Below are positions 33,034-42,122 of a DNA stretch of 64,000 nucleotides, piece after piece; within the stretch, counting starts at the first letter, position 1; every line of letters starts with the position of its first letter. Both the position numbers and the translations under genes were made by a program. The notes under the pieces are model-generated. The model saw only the letters and a program-made list of their open reading frames with translations, was not told the origin of the DNA and did not search any database. Source of the stretch: Streptomyces griseocarneus (GTDB lineage: Bacteria > Actinomycetota > Actinomycetes > Streptomycetales > Streptomycetaceae); the NCBI RefSeq assembly GCF_014655595.1, contig NZ_BNBL01000017.1, forward strand, positions 62,001 to 126,000, read 5' to 3'.

Positions 33034-34983
33034 ATGCCCCCACCGGCGAGCTTCGGGGGCGGAGTGGGTGGTAACGGCTGGTGGCGGCAAGGAGCTTGGG
33101 GGACGCTCGCACTGGGGGCGTGTACATGGCTCATCACTGAGACGGCCTCCGGGCTCCTGCCCGACCTGTACAAGGAGGCCGTCGGTGGTACGGGCTGGCC
33201 GCTGTTCGCCGGAGCGGGGTCCCTACTTGTGGCCGCAGCGCTCTTCGCCGCCCTTCGCCTGCGGCCACAGCGATTCCTTGATACACCGACAGAGCGACGA
33301 GTGGCCACCACGCGCGCTCGACTGATCGCTGAAATCGGCCGTCAATGGTTGCCCGTTCTCGACCGGTCACTGGAGTACACCGTACGCGTAGAACTCGATC
33401 TTTCCGACCGACCTGACTCCGTGACCGATCCCTGGACCCCTATCAGGCTGCGCTCAGCGGAGGGAAACCGGCGCTTCCCACTTGGCACACCGCTGGTCCA
33501 GCTGTACCGAGAGGAATACGATCAGCGGCTTCTCGTGCTCGGCGCGCCAGGCGCTGGCAAAACAACGCAAATGCTAGAACTCACTCGGGATCTACTCACA
33601 GCAGCCTCCGATCCCGGCACGCCGGTTCCCGTACCGCTTTTGCTATCCCGTTGGCCTGGTACCTCCCTAGAAGCATGGGTACTTCGAGAACTCGAGAGCC
33701 TATATCGCATCGACCGCGCCGTCGCACGTCAGTTCCTGGAGCACGGTGACATCACCCTGATCCTGGATGGCTTGGACGAGGTCCCCTCACCAAAAAGAGG
33801 CCAGTGCGTTAAGGCCATCAACTCCTTTACTACAGCAACTGGATCCGGATACCCGCTGATCGGCGTCGTTGTCTCCTGCCGCAGCGCCGACTACGCCGAC
33901 CTTCGCCAGCGTCTCGGCCTAGGCGGCGCCGTAGTCATTGAACCGTTGAACCCTGAGCAAGTGCACCGTGCGCTGAGAGAGACCTCAGGTATGGAGAACC
34001 TGTACGAGGCAGCGGTATCTGATCGCATCCTCACGCACCTGCTGACTTCACCCCTCATGCTTTCGGTGGCTGTCCTCGCCTACCGGGACAGCTCCACAGA
34101 TCCCGCCCTCACTCTTGGCAACGAACGTGATCGACGGGCCCGCATCTTCGACGTGTACACAGTCCGGATGCTGACACGGGACCGGGGCCTACGTGGTCAG
34201 AGTTCGCCGGGTTACGGGGCGGACAAATCCTGGCGAGCACTCACGCGATTCGCGGTCATCCTTAAACGACTGTGTACGGACGAGTTCATGCCGAATGACC
34301 CCCTGCCCACTGCCATGCAGTTCATCAGCCTTCCTATCCCTTTCATCACCGTGTCGATGTATGGAATAAAAGTAGCTCCATTGATCGACCGGGCCATTAA
34401 GCAGCGGCCGCTGTTCATCCACGACAGAGCATGGACGTGCGCTCGCGCTACCGCATTCACCGCATTCGGCCTAGTTATCGGCTCCGCCAGTTGCCTGCTC
34501 TGGTCCAATGGGAACCCACTTGCATGGGGCGTCGCGATCGGTGCCGCCCTGGCTGGAGGGGCCTGGTCCGGAATGCGACTCAAATACGATACTCAGCCGT
34601 GGCCAATCGGTTCCCGCGGCCGTGACGAGCGCGCAATAGTGATCCGCTGGGGTTTCATCCGGACGCTACTGATGTTACCTACCTTGGCGGCACCTCCCCT
34701 GGTGTCCCTATTCAGTCCGTGGCATGCCTTGTGGATCCTGCCTGGCACGTGGCTGCTGTACAGCGGATGGCTAGAGCTTCGCGCTGTCATAGTCCCGGCA
34801 CTCATACGTTGGGCGTTGGCGTTGTTCATCGGTGTACGCAGCTTGCGCTACTTCCTCGCCTTCGGGGATGAGCGCGCCCTGCTGAACCGTGTCGGGAACA
34901 GTTACCGCTTTCTCCATGCCACGTTTCTGGACCACCTCGCCCTACGGGTGGACCAGGAACTTCCGCTTACTACACAGGATTGA
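33034..34983 (+). CDS. NACHT NTPase with membrane segments
   Basis: 649 aa. ATG 33034 is preferred to GTG 33019 because GGAGAG ends seven bases before it. Two N-terminal membrane helices (WGTLALGACTWLIT; FAGAGSLLVAAALFAAL), then a NACHT-type ATPase: Walker A LVLGAPGAGKTTQM near residue 168, Walker B TLILDGLDEVPS near 240, and SCRSADYADL as sensor. More membrane segments follow, and the C-terminus NSYRFLHATFLDHLA is the usual NACHT closing motif. Lower GC than neighbours. Similar proteins include bacterial NLR-like immune proteins; defence role is inferred. Confidence 0.75.
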   Translation: MPPPASFGGGVGGNGWWRQGAWGTLALGACTWLITETASGLLPDLYKEAVGGTGWPLFAGAGSLLVAAALFAALRLRPQRFLDTPTERRVATTRARLIAEIGRQWLPVLDRSLEYTVRVELDLSDRPDSVTDPWTPIRLRSAEGNRRFPLGTPLVQLYREEYDQRLLVLGAPGAGKTTQMLELTRDLLTAASDPGTPVPVPLLLSRWPGTSLEAWVLRELESLYRIDRAVARQFLEHGDITLILDGLDEVPSPKRGQCVKAINSFTTATGSGYPLIGVVVSCRSADYADLRQRLGLGGAVVIEPLNPEQVHRALRETSGMENLYEAAVSDRILTHLLTSPLMLSVAVLAYRDSSTDPALTLGNERDRRARIFDVYTVRMLTRDRGLRGQSSPGYGADKSWRALTRFAVILKRLCTDEFMPNDPLPTAMQFISLPIPFITVSMYGIKVAPLIDRAIKQRPLFIHDRAWTCARATAFTAFGLVIGSASCLLWSNGNPLAWGVAIGAALAGGAWSGMRLKYDTQPWPIGSRGRDERAIVIRWGFIRTLLMLPTLAAPPLVSLFSPWHALWILPGTWLLYSGWLELRAVIVPALIRWALALFIGVRSLRYFLAFGDERALLNRVGNSYRFLHATFLDHLALRVDQELPLTTQD

Positions 34984-35650
34984 GTACCACAACCGGCTCG
35001 AGTCGCCGAAGCCCTCCTGTTCAAGGAGGCCACGTCCTATTTGATCAGAAGTGATAGTTCTTCCGGGTTGTTGAACGCAGTGTGAGTGATTCGGGGGGCT
35101 CGGCATGGAGTTCGCATCTCCGGCCGCGGCTATACCCTCGCCTTAGTGGTTGGATCCGTTGATCTAACGCCTCCGGTATCCGTCACAGCTATCTGTGCTT
35201 GCCGACCGCCGAGTCAGTTCCGCGCCCCCTGTACGCGCGTGAAGCGCTTATCGTTGTCCTTGCCGCTGCCAGCACCTTTGCCTCGCATGCACAACTCGCC
35301 CATCCCCGCCTATCGGATTACTGTTACGCAGCCGTCAGGATTCATCAACAGGCGCTGGAACGTCGGCACATATCTGTTGCGCCTCTGAAGGCCGCAAACG
35401 GCATGCCTCGTAGGTAACTTGCTGATAGAGAAACCTCTACAACCACTTGATATGTTACCTGGCTCAAATCGTTACGCTTTTTAAGGGCTTTCCGGAAGTC
35501 GCTCACCAGCCACAACTGTTTCCTGCTGGTGAACATCTTTTCGTATTGCCGAGCCGGTCGGCATCGTCTAACTTCAATCTGGCGAAGAGGTTCATCAATC
35601 CAAAAAACGGACACGTGAGCGAAGCGTGAGACCGTCGAATCGGAGATCGC
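34984..35650. other. Low-GC intergenic stretch without recognisable gene
   Basis: 667 bases of visibly lower GC between the NACHT gene and a small unknown gene. Short open frames exist but show no consistent codon bias. No terminator, tRNA or repeat was recognised. Confidence 0.4.
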
Positions 35651-36103
35651 ATGTCTGACCATGCGCGAACGGATGGCACAGAAGGCATCAAGGAGATAGG
35701 TGAATGGCCTGGACTGCAATTTGTGCGGGCTGGCGCCGCTGGGCTCGTTGACGGCAACATCATCGACGACACCAGCAATCGAGTGAGGCTGAGCGTCGAG
35801 ACGTTGGGGCCAAGGGATCAGCTTACGCTCCGCCTCGTGCTCGGTGACGAGTGCTCGTACTGGAAGACCATGCCTGTGAAGACCCATATCGGCGGCACCT
35901 GGGTCTCCGTAGGTGAGCTAGGCGTCAACTCGAAATTCCGCATCAGCACCATCAACCGGACGTTGGACGAACTCGGCGGCACGCTCCAACTTGACTTCTG
36001 GAAGAGCGGCTTCCTGGGGCTCGGGGCATGGGTTACGGCACGCACCCTGGACGTCACGGAAAATCTCGGCAAGCGACTCACCTTCACTTGGTTGCGGGAG
36101 TGA
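35651..36103 (+). CDS. Hypothetical protein, beta-rich
   Basis: 150 aa from ATG 35651 with GGAG upstream. Alternating hydrophobic pattern (LTLRLVLGDECSYWK; GTLQLDFWKSGFLGLGAWV) suggests a beta fold. GC is lower than the surrounding phage genes, as for the NACHT gene nearby. No known family. Confidence 0.5.
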   Translation: MSDHARTDGTEGIKEIGEWPGLQFVRAGAAGLVDGNIIDDTSNRVRLSVETLGPRDQLTLRLVLGDECSYWKTMPVKTHIGGTWVSVGELGVNSKFRISTINRTLDELGGTLQLDFWKSGFLGLGAWVTARTLDVTENLGKRLTFTWLRE

Positions 36104-36249
36104 TCACGCGCTAGGCGTGACGTGTGATGCCGGCGGTCGGGCCTGGAGGGTGCGGTTGCGTATGTGGGCGACGCTGCAGGCGGCCCAACAGGCACTGCCA
36201 CCCTTCAGGCAGCACCAATAGAATTTCCTATGCGCTTCCAGCGCGCCGC

Positions 36250-38043
36250 TCAGTTAAGGAGGCCGCGGCGGCGCGGCCTGTGAAGGGGCTCCGGCTCGTA
36301 CAGGGACAAGAGAACGGCTTCGGCTCGGTCCGGCGACTTCATGCCGCGCGACTTCATGGCCTTCTTCGACTCGATCTGGGTGTACCCGCTGGTCGTTGAC
36401 AGCAGCTTCGGGGTGGAGAGCTGCGCGGCGGCCTTCTTGTCGACGTGGAGACGCAACCGTCCGCGGCCGGAGGACGGGTCCGGCTGGAGGAGGCTCCTGG
36501 TCGCCAACCACATCTCGTCCCGTTTACGCCATGGTCGCATGACGGCTCCGGGGTCGTCCTGGCTCGGGGACTCCGACACCATGACGCCGACGATCTGCGC
36601 GCCATGTCGGCCGGTCTCCGCCCATCGCTCCAACATACTGACCACTCCGTGGCCGATGCCGTTCTGGTCGACTTTGACGCGTACGGGGTGGGGTGAGTTC
36701 AGGGCGTCGGCAAGGCGCTGCGCGGCATGGATCTCCTCGAGGACCACCTCGGCGACGGACACTTGGTTGTCGTTCGCGGCGCCAGCGGAGGCGTGCCGGA
36801 ACTCCAACGCGTCACCGACGGCGCGGTACACGGTGAATTCGTCGCCACCGTCGGCGGCTACGTCGACGCCGAGGCGGACCCAGGCGCCTTCGCGGACGGT
36901 GTGCTGTGCGGTCTCGCCTTCCAGGCCGAGGTCGCACAGCCGGTGCCAGCCGTCTCCGGTGGGGTCCTCGTACGATATGGCGGCTTCGACCCAGCTTGGT
37001 GGGATGACGATGCCGCCGCCGCCCTTGGGGAAGCGGGCGTAGACCTTGGCGATGACGTACGGGTGGTCTTCGCCGTACGACCGGACGGTGCGGTCCACCC
37101 AGTCCTGGTCGGGCATGTGGTCGGAGAGGGAGTGCCGATCGCCGCCTTCGGGGCAGTCGGTGCAGTAAGGGGCGAGCTCGCCGGTGATCGCCGGGGAGTC
37201 GAGCGAGGAGATCGGGATGGTGACGGTGGTCGGCTCGCTCGGGTCGTCGCCCTCAATGCACAACTCCTCGAACCACGAGGCCGGATCGTCCATCGCGGGG
37301 TTGCCGATGGCGAGCATCGCCGCGTGCCCGCCAGTCAGCAAGTTGTTGGTGCCGTGGCCAATCATCGGGGCGATACCGCCCGCCTCGTCGACGATGAGCA
37401 GCAGGTGAGGCATATGGATCCCCTGCATCGCCGCCTCGTCATTTGCCGGAGCGGAGAAGCCGTACGCGGCCACGAAGTCGTTGCCGTACGGGTCGGGCAT
37501 CTTGTACTGAACGGTGTCGCAGGCACCGGGCAGGCCGGCACGGGGGACGACCTTGCGGATGTGCGGCCACAGCTGCCGTTGCACCTGCCGGAAGCGGGTC
37601 GCGGTGGTGATGCACAGCGCGGTACCGACGGGGTAGACGTTGGTGAACCAGACGGCGGCGCGGGCGGCGAGGTGGGTCTTGCCGACGCCGAAGCCAGCGG
37701 GGACCGCGACTCTCTTGTGGTCGACGATGGCGTCGAGGACTTGGCGCTGCTTACTCCACAGCGATTCGCCGAGAACGTCTTCGACGAAGCCGGAGGGCGT
37801 ATCCCGCCACAGGCCGTAGAAGGAGCCGGTGGCGCGCTCGACTTCCCGCATGACGTGGGGCCGCTCGCGGGCGGTCAGACGGCTCTTGAAGGCGTTGCGG
37901 CGTTCCGTGGGCGGCAGTCGCAGCAGGATGTCGGCGACGTTGGCCGCGTCGCGGGAGACGACGCCGGGGCGGGCGTGCTGCAGCTTCGATGCCGGGGGGA
38001 CCACGCGGGTGCGTGTCGGCTGCTCAGGCTGCGGGCGGGACAT
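36250..38043 (-). CDS. Phage terminase large subunit
   Basis: 597 aa from ATG 38043. The packaging motor. Walker A VAVPAGFGVGKTHLAA near residue 113; Walker B LLLIVDEAGG near 208; the following TNNLLTGGHAAMLAIGNP is the usual coupling segment. The C-terminal nuclease half includes VRLGVDVAADGGDEFTVY (catalytic Asp). Start is weakly defined because no clear ribosome site precedes it. Belongs with the small genes and HNH nuclease upstream on the same strand. Confidence 0.85.
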   Translation of the reverse strand: MSRPQPEQPTRTRVVPPASKLQHARPGVVSRDAANVADILLRLPPTERRNAFKSRLTARERPHVMREVERATGSFYGLWRDTPSGFVEDVLGESLWSKQRQVLDAIVDHKRVAVPAGFGVGKTHLAARAAVWFTNVYPVGTALCITTATRFRQVQRQLWPHIRKVVPRAGLPGACDTVQYKMPDPYGNDFVAAYGFSAPANDEAAMQGIHMPHLLLIVDEAGGIAPMIGHGTNNLLTGGHAAMLAIGNPAMDDPASWFEELCIEGDDPSEPTTVTIPISSLDSPAITGELAPYCTDCPEGGDRHSLSDHMPDQDWVDRTVRSYGEDHPYVIAKVYARFPKGGGGIVIPPSWVEAAISYEDPTGDGWHRLCDLGLEGETAQHTVREGAWVRLGVDVAADGGDEFTVYRAVGDALEFRHASAGAANDNQVSVAEVVLEEIHAAQRLADALNSPHPVRVKVDQNGIGHGVVSMLERWAETGRHGAQIVGVMVSESPSQDDPGAVMRPWRKRDEMWLATRSLLQPDPSSGRGRLRLHVDKKAAAQLSTPKLLSTTSGYTQIESKKAMKSRGMKSPDRAEAVLLSLYEPEPLHRPRRRGLLN

Positions 38044-38307
38044 GGCCTGGAAGGTGCCGCCCGTGCCGGGTTTGTGTCGCGGGCTGGCCGGGCGCCCATG
38101 CCCTGACGCCCGGCCAGCCCGCCGTTCCGGCGCGATGTGTGACGAGACTGAATCGCGCGCCGGGGTCCGGCTCGAGGCCCGCGCAGCCGGGGGTGAGGGG
38201 AGCCGCGCGGGCCTCAGCACTCAGTAGTACGTCGGGAGGGTCGATCCTGTTACACCCGGCTCAACGACCCTCTGCTGCGATTCGACGGCGCGCCGTCGGG
38301 GCTGGTC

Positions 38308-38529
38308 CTACGCAGGTTCGCTGGACAGCGTGATTCCAGCTAAACCGGGAGCCTCGGCGGTGATCTTCAAAGGGCCCTTCACGAGCATCTGCGGGGTCTC
38401 GACGTCATCCTCGTCGATGATCAGGGTGGCCGGGAGCGTGACCGTGCCCCGCTGCGGGTCCTTCAGGACCAGCTCGCACTGCACGCCCCGGCCGTCGTGC
38501 TGCCACTCTGCCTTGATCGTCACCATCAT
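38308..38529 (-). CDS. Small hypothetical phage protein
   Basis: 73 aa, beta-rich (GVQCELVLKDPQRGTVTLPA). Lies between two other minus-strand phage genes. Unknown. Confidence 0.5.
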   Translation of the reverse strand: MMVTIKAEWQHDGRGVQCELVLKDPQRGTVTLPATLIIDEDDVETPQMLVKGPLKITAEAPGLAGITLSSEPA

Positions 38530-38603
38530 GATGGGACCCTAGTGCGTAACTCGGACGAGCCCTAGAGGATGAATCAGGCTTTCCGGGTGGCTGCGACCGG
38601 CGG

Positions 38604-38852
38604 TTACCCAGGAGTCGTCACTTCGTCGGCGGCGGGTAGGCGCCCGGCCAGGACGGCCATGAGCACCGCCTGCTCCTCGTTCGCGCGGCGCACCGCTTCC
38701 TGGATGATCACGGCTTCTGTGACGGCGACGGCCCGCTCCTCGGGAGCAAGCTGGTACCAGGGCGTGAGCTGCGCGCCGCCAGCGGCCAAGACCTCGCGGC
38801 GGGTCTCGTAGTAGTGGCGGGCCAGAGGGACGGGGTCGGGCATGGTCGTCAT
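38604..38852 (-). CDS. Small hypothetical phage protein
   Basis: 82 aa, helical (LAPEERAVAVTEAVIIQEAV). Minus-strand phage module. Unknown. Confidence 0.5.
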   Translation of the reverse strand: MTTMPDPVPLARHYYETRREVLAAGGAQLTPWYQLAPEERAVAVTEAVIIQEAVRRANEEQAVLMAVLAGRLPAADEVTTPG

Positions 38853-39049
38853 ACCAGGGGGAACGTCGCTTCTGCCGAATCTGTGACAGTGGCGCCGTCC
38901 GCTTGGAGTACGGCGCGGAACCCGTCTCGTCGAAGGGGCCGGTTGCTGACCGCCGGATGCCGACGGTGCCTGAGCGAAGCGAAGGCACCGTAACTACTTG
39001 ATGGTCTTGCTTGATGTTCTTACTAAAGGCGCCTGATCTGCCGGAACCC

Positions 39050-39112
39050 GGTCCACCGGGACCCGGACCACCGGAAGCCGGGTTCTCCGGCGCCGGATTT
39101 TCAGGCCCCGGT
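39050..39112. repeat. CCGG-rich degenerate direct repeats
   Basis: Repeated CCGGAxCCGG / CCACCGG units just beyond the terminator of the gene at 39178. Encodes a Pro/Gly repeat in one frame but probably non-coding. Confidence 0.35.
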
Positions 39113-39132
39113 CAATCACCGAGGACTGAAAA

Positions 39133-39161
39133 CCCGGCCCCGGTGGTGCTTCGGGGCCGGG
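39133..39161 (-). terminator. Rho-independent terminator
   Basis: On the minus strand CCCGGCCCCG-aagcaccac-CGGGGCCGGG followed by TTTTC, 17 bases after the stop of the 39178 gene. Confidence 0.75.
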
Positions 39162-39177
39162 CCAGAGGGGCGGCGGC

Positions 39178-39786
39178 TCAGTGGCCGCGGCGCTTTGCCG
39201 CCTTGTTCTTCACGTCCCGCACGTACTTCGGGGTGGTGTTGCCGAGCTTGGCGATGCGGTCCGTGGACCAGTCGTACGGGTCCTCGGTGAGTGCGAGCGC
39301 GGCGTCCTGCAGGAACGGCATCGCGGCCTTCCTGCGGGCCGCGGCGACCGACACCGTCGCAGCGAGGGCCGGCAGCCGCTCGCTGGCCTCGTCGGGGTCG
39401 AGGCGCGGCACGCCGGCCTTCTGCGCGGCCGCGATGCGCTCCTCGGCGGTCATGCGGGCGTTGAGGTCGCCCCCGGGGTTGATCGTCGCCTTCTTGTCGC
39501 CATGCAGGGCGAAGCGGCGCATCTCGGAGTACGCGTTGGGGAGGATGCCGAGAACCTTGTCCAGGCCGCGGACGCCGTCGTAGAACCACAGCGACAGAGC
39601 AGCCTGGTTGCGCTCCTCGGTGTGGGCGGCGATCTCGAGGTCGGCCTGCTGCACGATCTCGCAGGCCCTCTTGAACCGGTCGTCGGGACGGGCGATCTTG
39701 CCCAGCTCCTCCTTGACCTGGCTCGTGGCCTCGTCGCGCAGCGTCTTGTGATCGGGAACCGTGAGCTTGTGGTGCGCAGCGGGCAT
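39178..39786 (-). CDS. Phage DNA-binding protein, possible small terminase
   Basis: 202 aa from ATG 39786 with GGAGG six bases upstream. Mostly helical. The C-terminal DRIAKLGNTTPKYVRDVKNK has helix-turn-helix character. It comes before the large terminase on the same strand, where small terminase usually sits, but there is no specific family motif and a strong terminator separates it from the genes below. Confidence 0.45.
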   Translation of the reverse strand: MPAAHHKLTVPDHKTLRDEATSQVKEELGKIARPDDRFKRACEIVQQADLEIAAHTEERNQAALSLWFYDGVRGLDKVLGILPNAYSEMRRFALHGDKKATINPGGDLNARMTAEERIAAAQKAGVPRLDPDEASERLPALAATVSVAAARRKAAMPFLQDAALALTEDPYDWSTDRIAKLGNTTPKYVRDVKNKAAKRRGH

Positions 39787-39861
39787 GACTGGCCTCCGTC
39801 GGGTAGGGCACCGGGCTGGTGCCGGCGAAGGCTGGGGCAACCCCATGCCGAACGAACCCAC

Positions 39862-39875
39862 AAATAGTACAGCGG
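39862..39875 (-). promoter_or_regulatory. CTGTACTATTT box
   Basis: CCGCTGTACTATTT upstream of the 39786 gene; matches the core of the box found before the leader hairpins at 48-59 kb. Confidence 0.4.
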
Positions 39876-40077
39876 AGGGCATAAGCTTGTCATGGTGTAC
39901 GCCACGCACCCCTTCTGAGCAGGGCAAACCCCAACCGGCCGAGCAGGATCACCGGCCCCTCGACGTCGACGTGCATACCTGGATCGCGGGAGTGTGGAGC
40001 GTCAGTGAGGGCGATCCGGCCGACTGCCGTGCGCGGGACGGCGCTGCGCCGCAGAACGCCGAGCCCGGCCAGCCGCC

Positions 40078-40374
40078 TCACCGCCACCACAGCAGCCGCC
40101 GCAGACGGCGATGAGGCCGCGGCAGCAGCTGGAACTCCTCGCTCTCCTTCGCCCAAGGGTCGCCCTTCCGCTCCTTGTACTCGGCGCGGGAGTACAGGGG
40201 GAACACGGCCCAGGTGCGGCGACCGACCGTAAAGGCGGGCCCGCAGGCGCCATACGGCCGCTCGTCGCGGTTGTAGGTATAGCCGACCGCGAACCAGATG
40301 CCGGGCGTCTTCGTGGCCCAGGTGCCGGCTGTCCACCGGCCGAAGTCGATGAACCCTGCTGCCCCGCGCTTCAT
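40078..40374 (-). CDS. Small hypothetical phage protein
   Basis: 98 aa. ATG overlaps the HNH stop (ATGA). Aromatic-rich start (FIDFGRWTAGTWATKTPGIW) and basic tail (PRPHRRLRRLLWW). Unknown. Confidence 0.55.
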   Translation of the reverse strand: MKRGAAGFIDFGRWTAGTWATKTPGIWFAVGYTYNRDERPYGACGPAFTVGRRTWAVFPLYSRAEYKERKGDPWAKESEEFQLLPRPHRRLRRLLWWR

Positions 40375-40724
40375 CGGGCCGCTCCCACGACCGCGGTGCG
40401 CACGCCGTCCGGGGTGAGCCGGAAAACCCGCCCGTCCCCATAGCGGACCTCTACCTTGTCGGGGAGCTGCGGGCGCCTGACCTTCCACCCGGCCTCGTAC
40501 GAGGGCTTCGGGTTGTCCTCGAACCAGCCGTTGCACACCTCGCAGGCCAGCAGCAGGTTGTGCGCCTGGTTGATCCACGGCTCGCGCGCGCCACCCATGC
40601 CCCTGTTGACCCGGTGGTGGATCGTCAGCCGATGCAGGGAGCCGCAGCGGACGCAGCACCCGCCATCGCGCTGGAAGACGAGGTCGCGGACTGTGTCCGT
40701 GGGGCCGGTGCGTCGTCGGGCCAC
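40371..40724 (-). CDS. HNH endonuclease
   Basis: 117 aa. Zinc-type HNH: RDGGCCVRCGS, LTIHHRVNRGMGG (catalytic His pair) and NLLLACEVCNGWFEDNP. HNH proteins next to terminase genes help packaging in many phages. Coupled to the small gene downstream. Confidence 0.85.
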   Translation of the reverse strand: MARRRTGPTDTVRDLVFQRDGGCCVRCGSLHRLTIHHRVNRGMGGAREPWINQAHNLLLACEVCNGWFEDNPKPSYEAGWKVRRPQLPDKVEVRYGDGRVFRLTPDGVRTAVVGAAR

Positions 40725-40820
40725 GATCGGGCCTCCGTCCTGCCCGGCCGCCGGACCGCGGGCGCGGTCCCAGAGGGAAGCAGCGGGGCGAGCGACGGGA
40801 GAGTGGACGGCGGCTGCGCC

Positions 40821-41234
40821 TTACGTCGCGTTCTCCGGCGGGCCCCACCCGGCGGCGACACATGCCGGGCAGCGCTGGGCGAAGTGCTCGGCGAGCGCCT
40901 GGTTGTGCCGGCGCGTCTCGCACCCAAGCAGGAGGGTGAACCGCGGCACGGACAGCTCGATCCCGAGCACGATGGGCGGCAGGTCCGGGCAGAAATGCAG
41001 GTAGCTCAACCCGTTGCTCAGCACCAGGGCGTGCAGGACGCGCTTCCACAGGCCCGGCGGTCGTTTGCCGACGGGCCCGTAGTACGCCTCTCGGGTCTGC
41101 CGGATGACGGAGACGTACAACCTGGCCGGGAGCCTGCTCGTGCTCCAGGTGCGGATCTTGATGCCGTCACTGTCGGTCAGGATCTTGGAGAGCACGGAGA
41201 CGTCGGGCGCCCATCGGAAGCGGTGAAGGTTCAT
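40821..41234 (-). CDS. Hypothetical phage protein
   Basis: 137 aa. Basic with aromatic residues (VSVIRQTREAYYGPVGKRPP), ending in a CxxC (RCPACVAAG). No known family; in the same minus-strand run as the HNH gene. Confidence 0.5.
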   Translation of the reverse strand: MNLHRFRWAPDVSVLSKILTDSDGIKIRTWSTSRLPARLYVSVIRQTREAYYGPVGKRPPGLWKRVLHALVLSNGLSYLHFCPDLPPIVLGIELSVPRFTLLLGCETRRHNQALAEHFAQRCPACVAAGWGPPENAT

Positions 41235-41261
41235 GGGGGCGGACCGTACGAAACGGCCTGG

Positions 41262-41747
41262 TCAGTGTCGCGTCGCGCCGGTGTCGTGTTCGTCGAGAGC
41301 GCGCTGCAGGGTGTCGAGGATCGCCACGGCATCCGGGATGGTGGCGAACGAGATGATCACCTGGCCGTGCCCGCGCGTGCCGAGCACGAACTCGAATTGC
41401 GCGGTCGACCCCTCGCACTCGTAGACGTATGTGCCGGGCGGCGCCTCGCGCAGCGGCCCGTCGGCGTAGTCGAGGTACGGGAGCCGGATCTCGTCAACAG
41501 CGCGCGCGATCACCTCGTTGGGGACCTGGCCGAACTCGACGTTGGCGCGCCCCTCGTCGTCGAGGCAGACCCTCCCGCCGCCGAGCCCGGCCTCCTCGTA
41601 CTCCAGGCGGATGTCGTTGCAGCCGACGTACCGCGGACGGTCGCCGAGCCGGGGGAAGGCGGCCTTCAGTGCGGCGACGGCCGCGGCCTGCGTCTGGTGC
41701 CAGTGCTGCTCCCAGGCATCGATGGCCAAGAGGACGGCGGGCTGCAT
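41262..41747 (-). CDS. Hypothetical protein
   Basis: 161 aa, acidic (VEFGQVPNEVIARAVDEIRL; HGQVIISFATIPDAVAIL). ATG 41747. A dyad CCCGGCACG / CGTGCCCGG lies just upstream. Unknown function. Confidence 0.5.
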   Translation of the reverse strand: MQPAVLLAIDAWEQHWHQTQAAAVAALKAAFPRLGDRPRYVGCNDIRLEYEEAGLGGGRVCLDDEGRANVEFGQVPNEVIARAVDEIRLPYLDYADGPLREAPPGTYVYECEGSTAQFEFVLGTRGHGQVIISFATIPDAVAILDTLQRALDEHDTGATRH

Positions 41748-41901
41748 GTGGTGCTCCGTTCATCACCGGGCACGGCCACAGGAACGTGCCGGGCGGGTAG
41801 TGCAGGGCAGCATTCCGGCCGTCAGGGCTACCGTCGCGGCGACCTACGCGAGGGCGTCAGGAGGGCGCCCAAGGTGCAAGTTGTTCGGACGCCGCTATTA
41901 G

Positions 41902-42060
41902 TTAGGCGGCCTCGACGAGTGTGTCGAACTGCAGGGGCGGGCTCAGCTCTGTCTCGAGCATGAAGACGGAGTCCATCACGGTCCGGAGGCGTTCAGTCCC
42001 GGCTTGCGGCAGCGCCGAGTACATGTCCACGATGGAATCAGGCCGCTGAACGGCACCGCG
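41902..42060 (-). pseudogene. C-terminal remnant of an unknown protein
   Basis: Open frame with coding-like text only at its end: SIVDMYSALPQAGTERLR and SVFMLETELSPPLQF. No plausible start; the 5' part is lost near 42,060. Source not recognised. Confidence 0.35.
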
Positions 42061-42122
42061 TGTGCCCAGGCCTTCCGATGGGGGCCCAGTCAGCGCGCCG
42101 CTGCACAGGAGGCGCAGAGACG

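Noticed and set aside
35199..35417. 72-aa ORF in the low-GC gap
   Set aside because: No ribosome site, no codon bias, no recognisable motif.
36727..38106. 459-codon plus-strand frame
   Set aside because: Antisense to the terminase gene.
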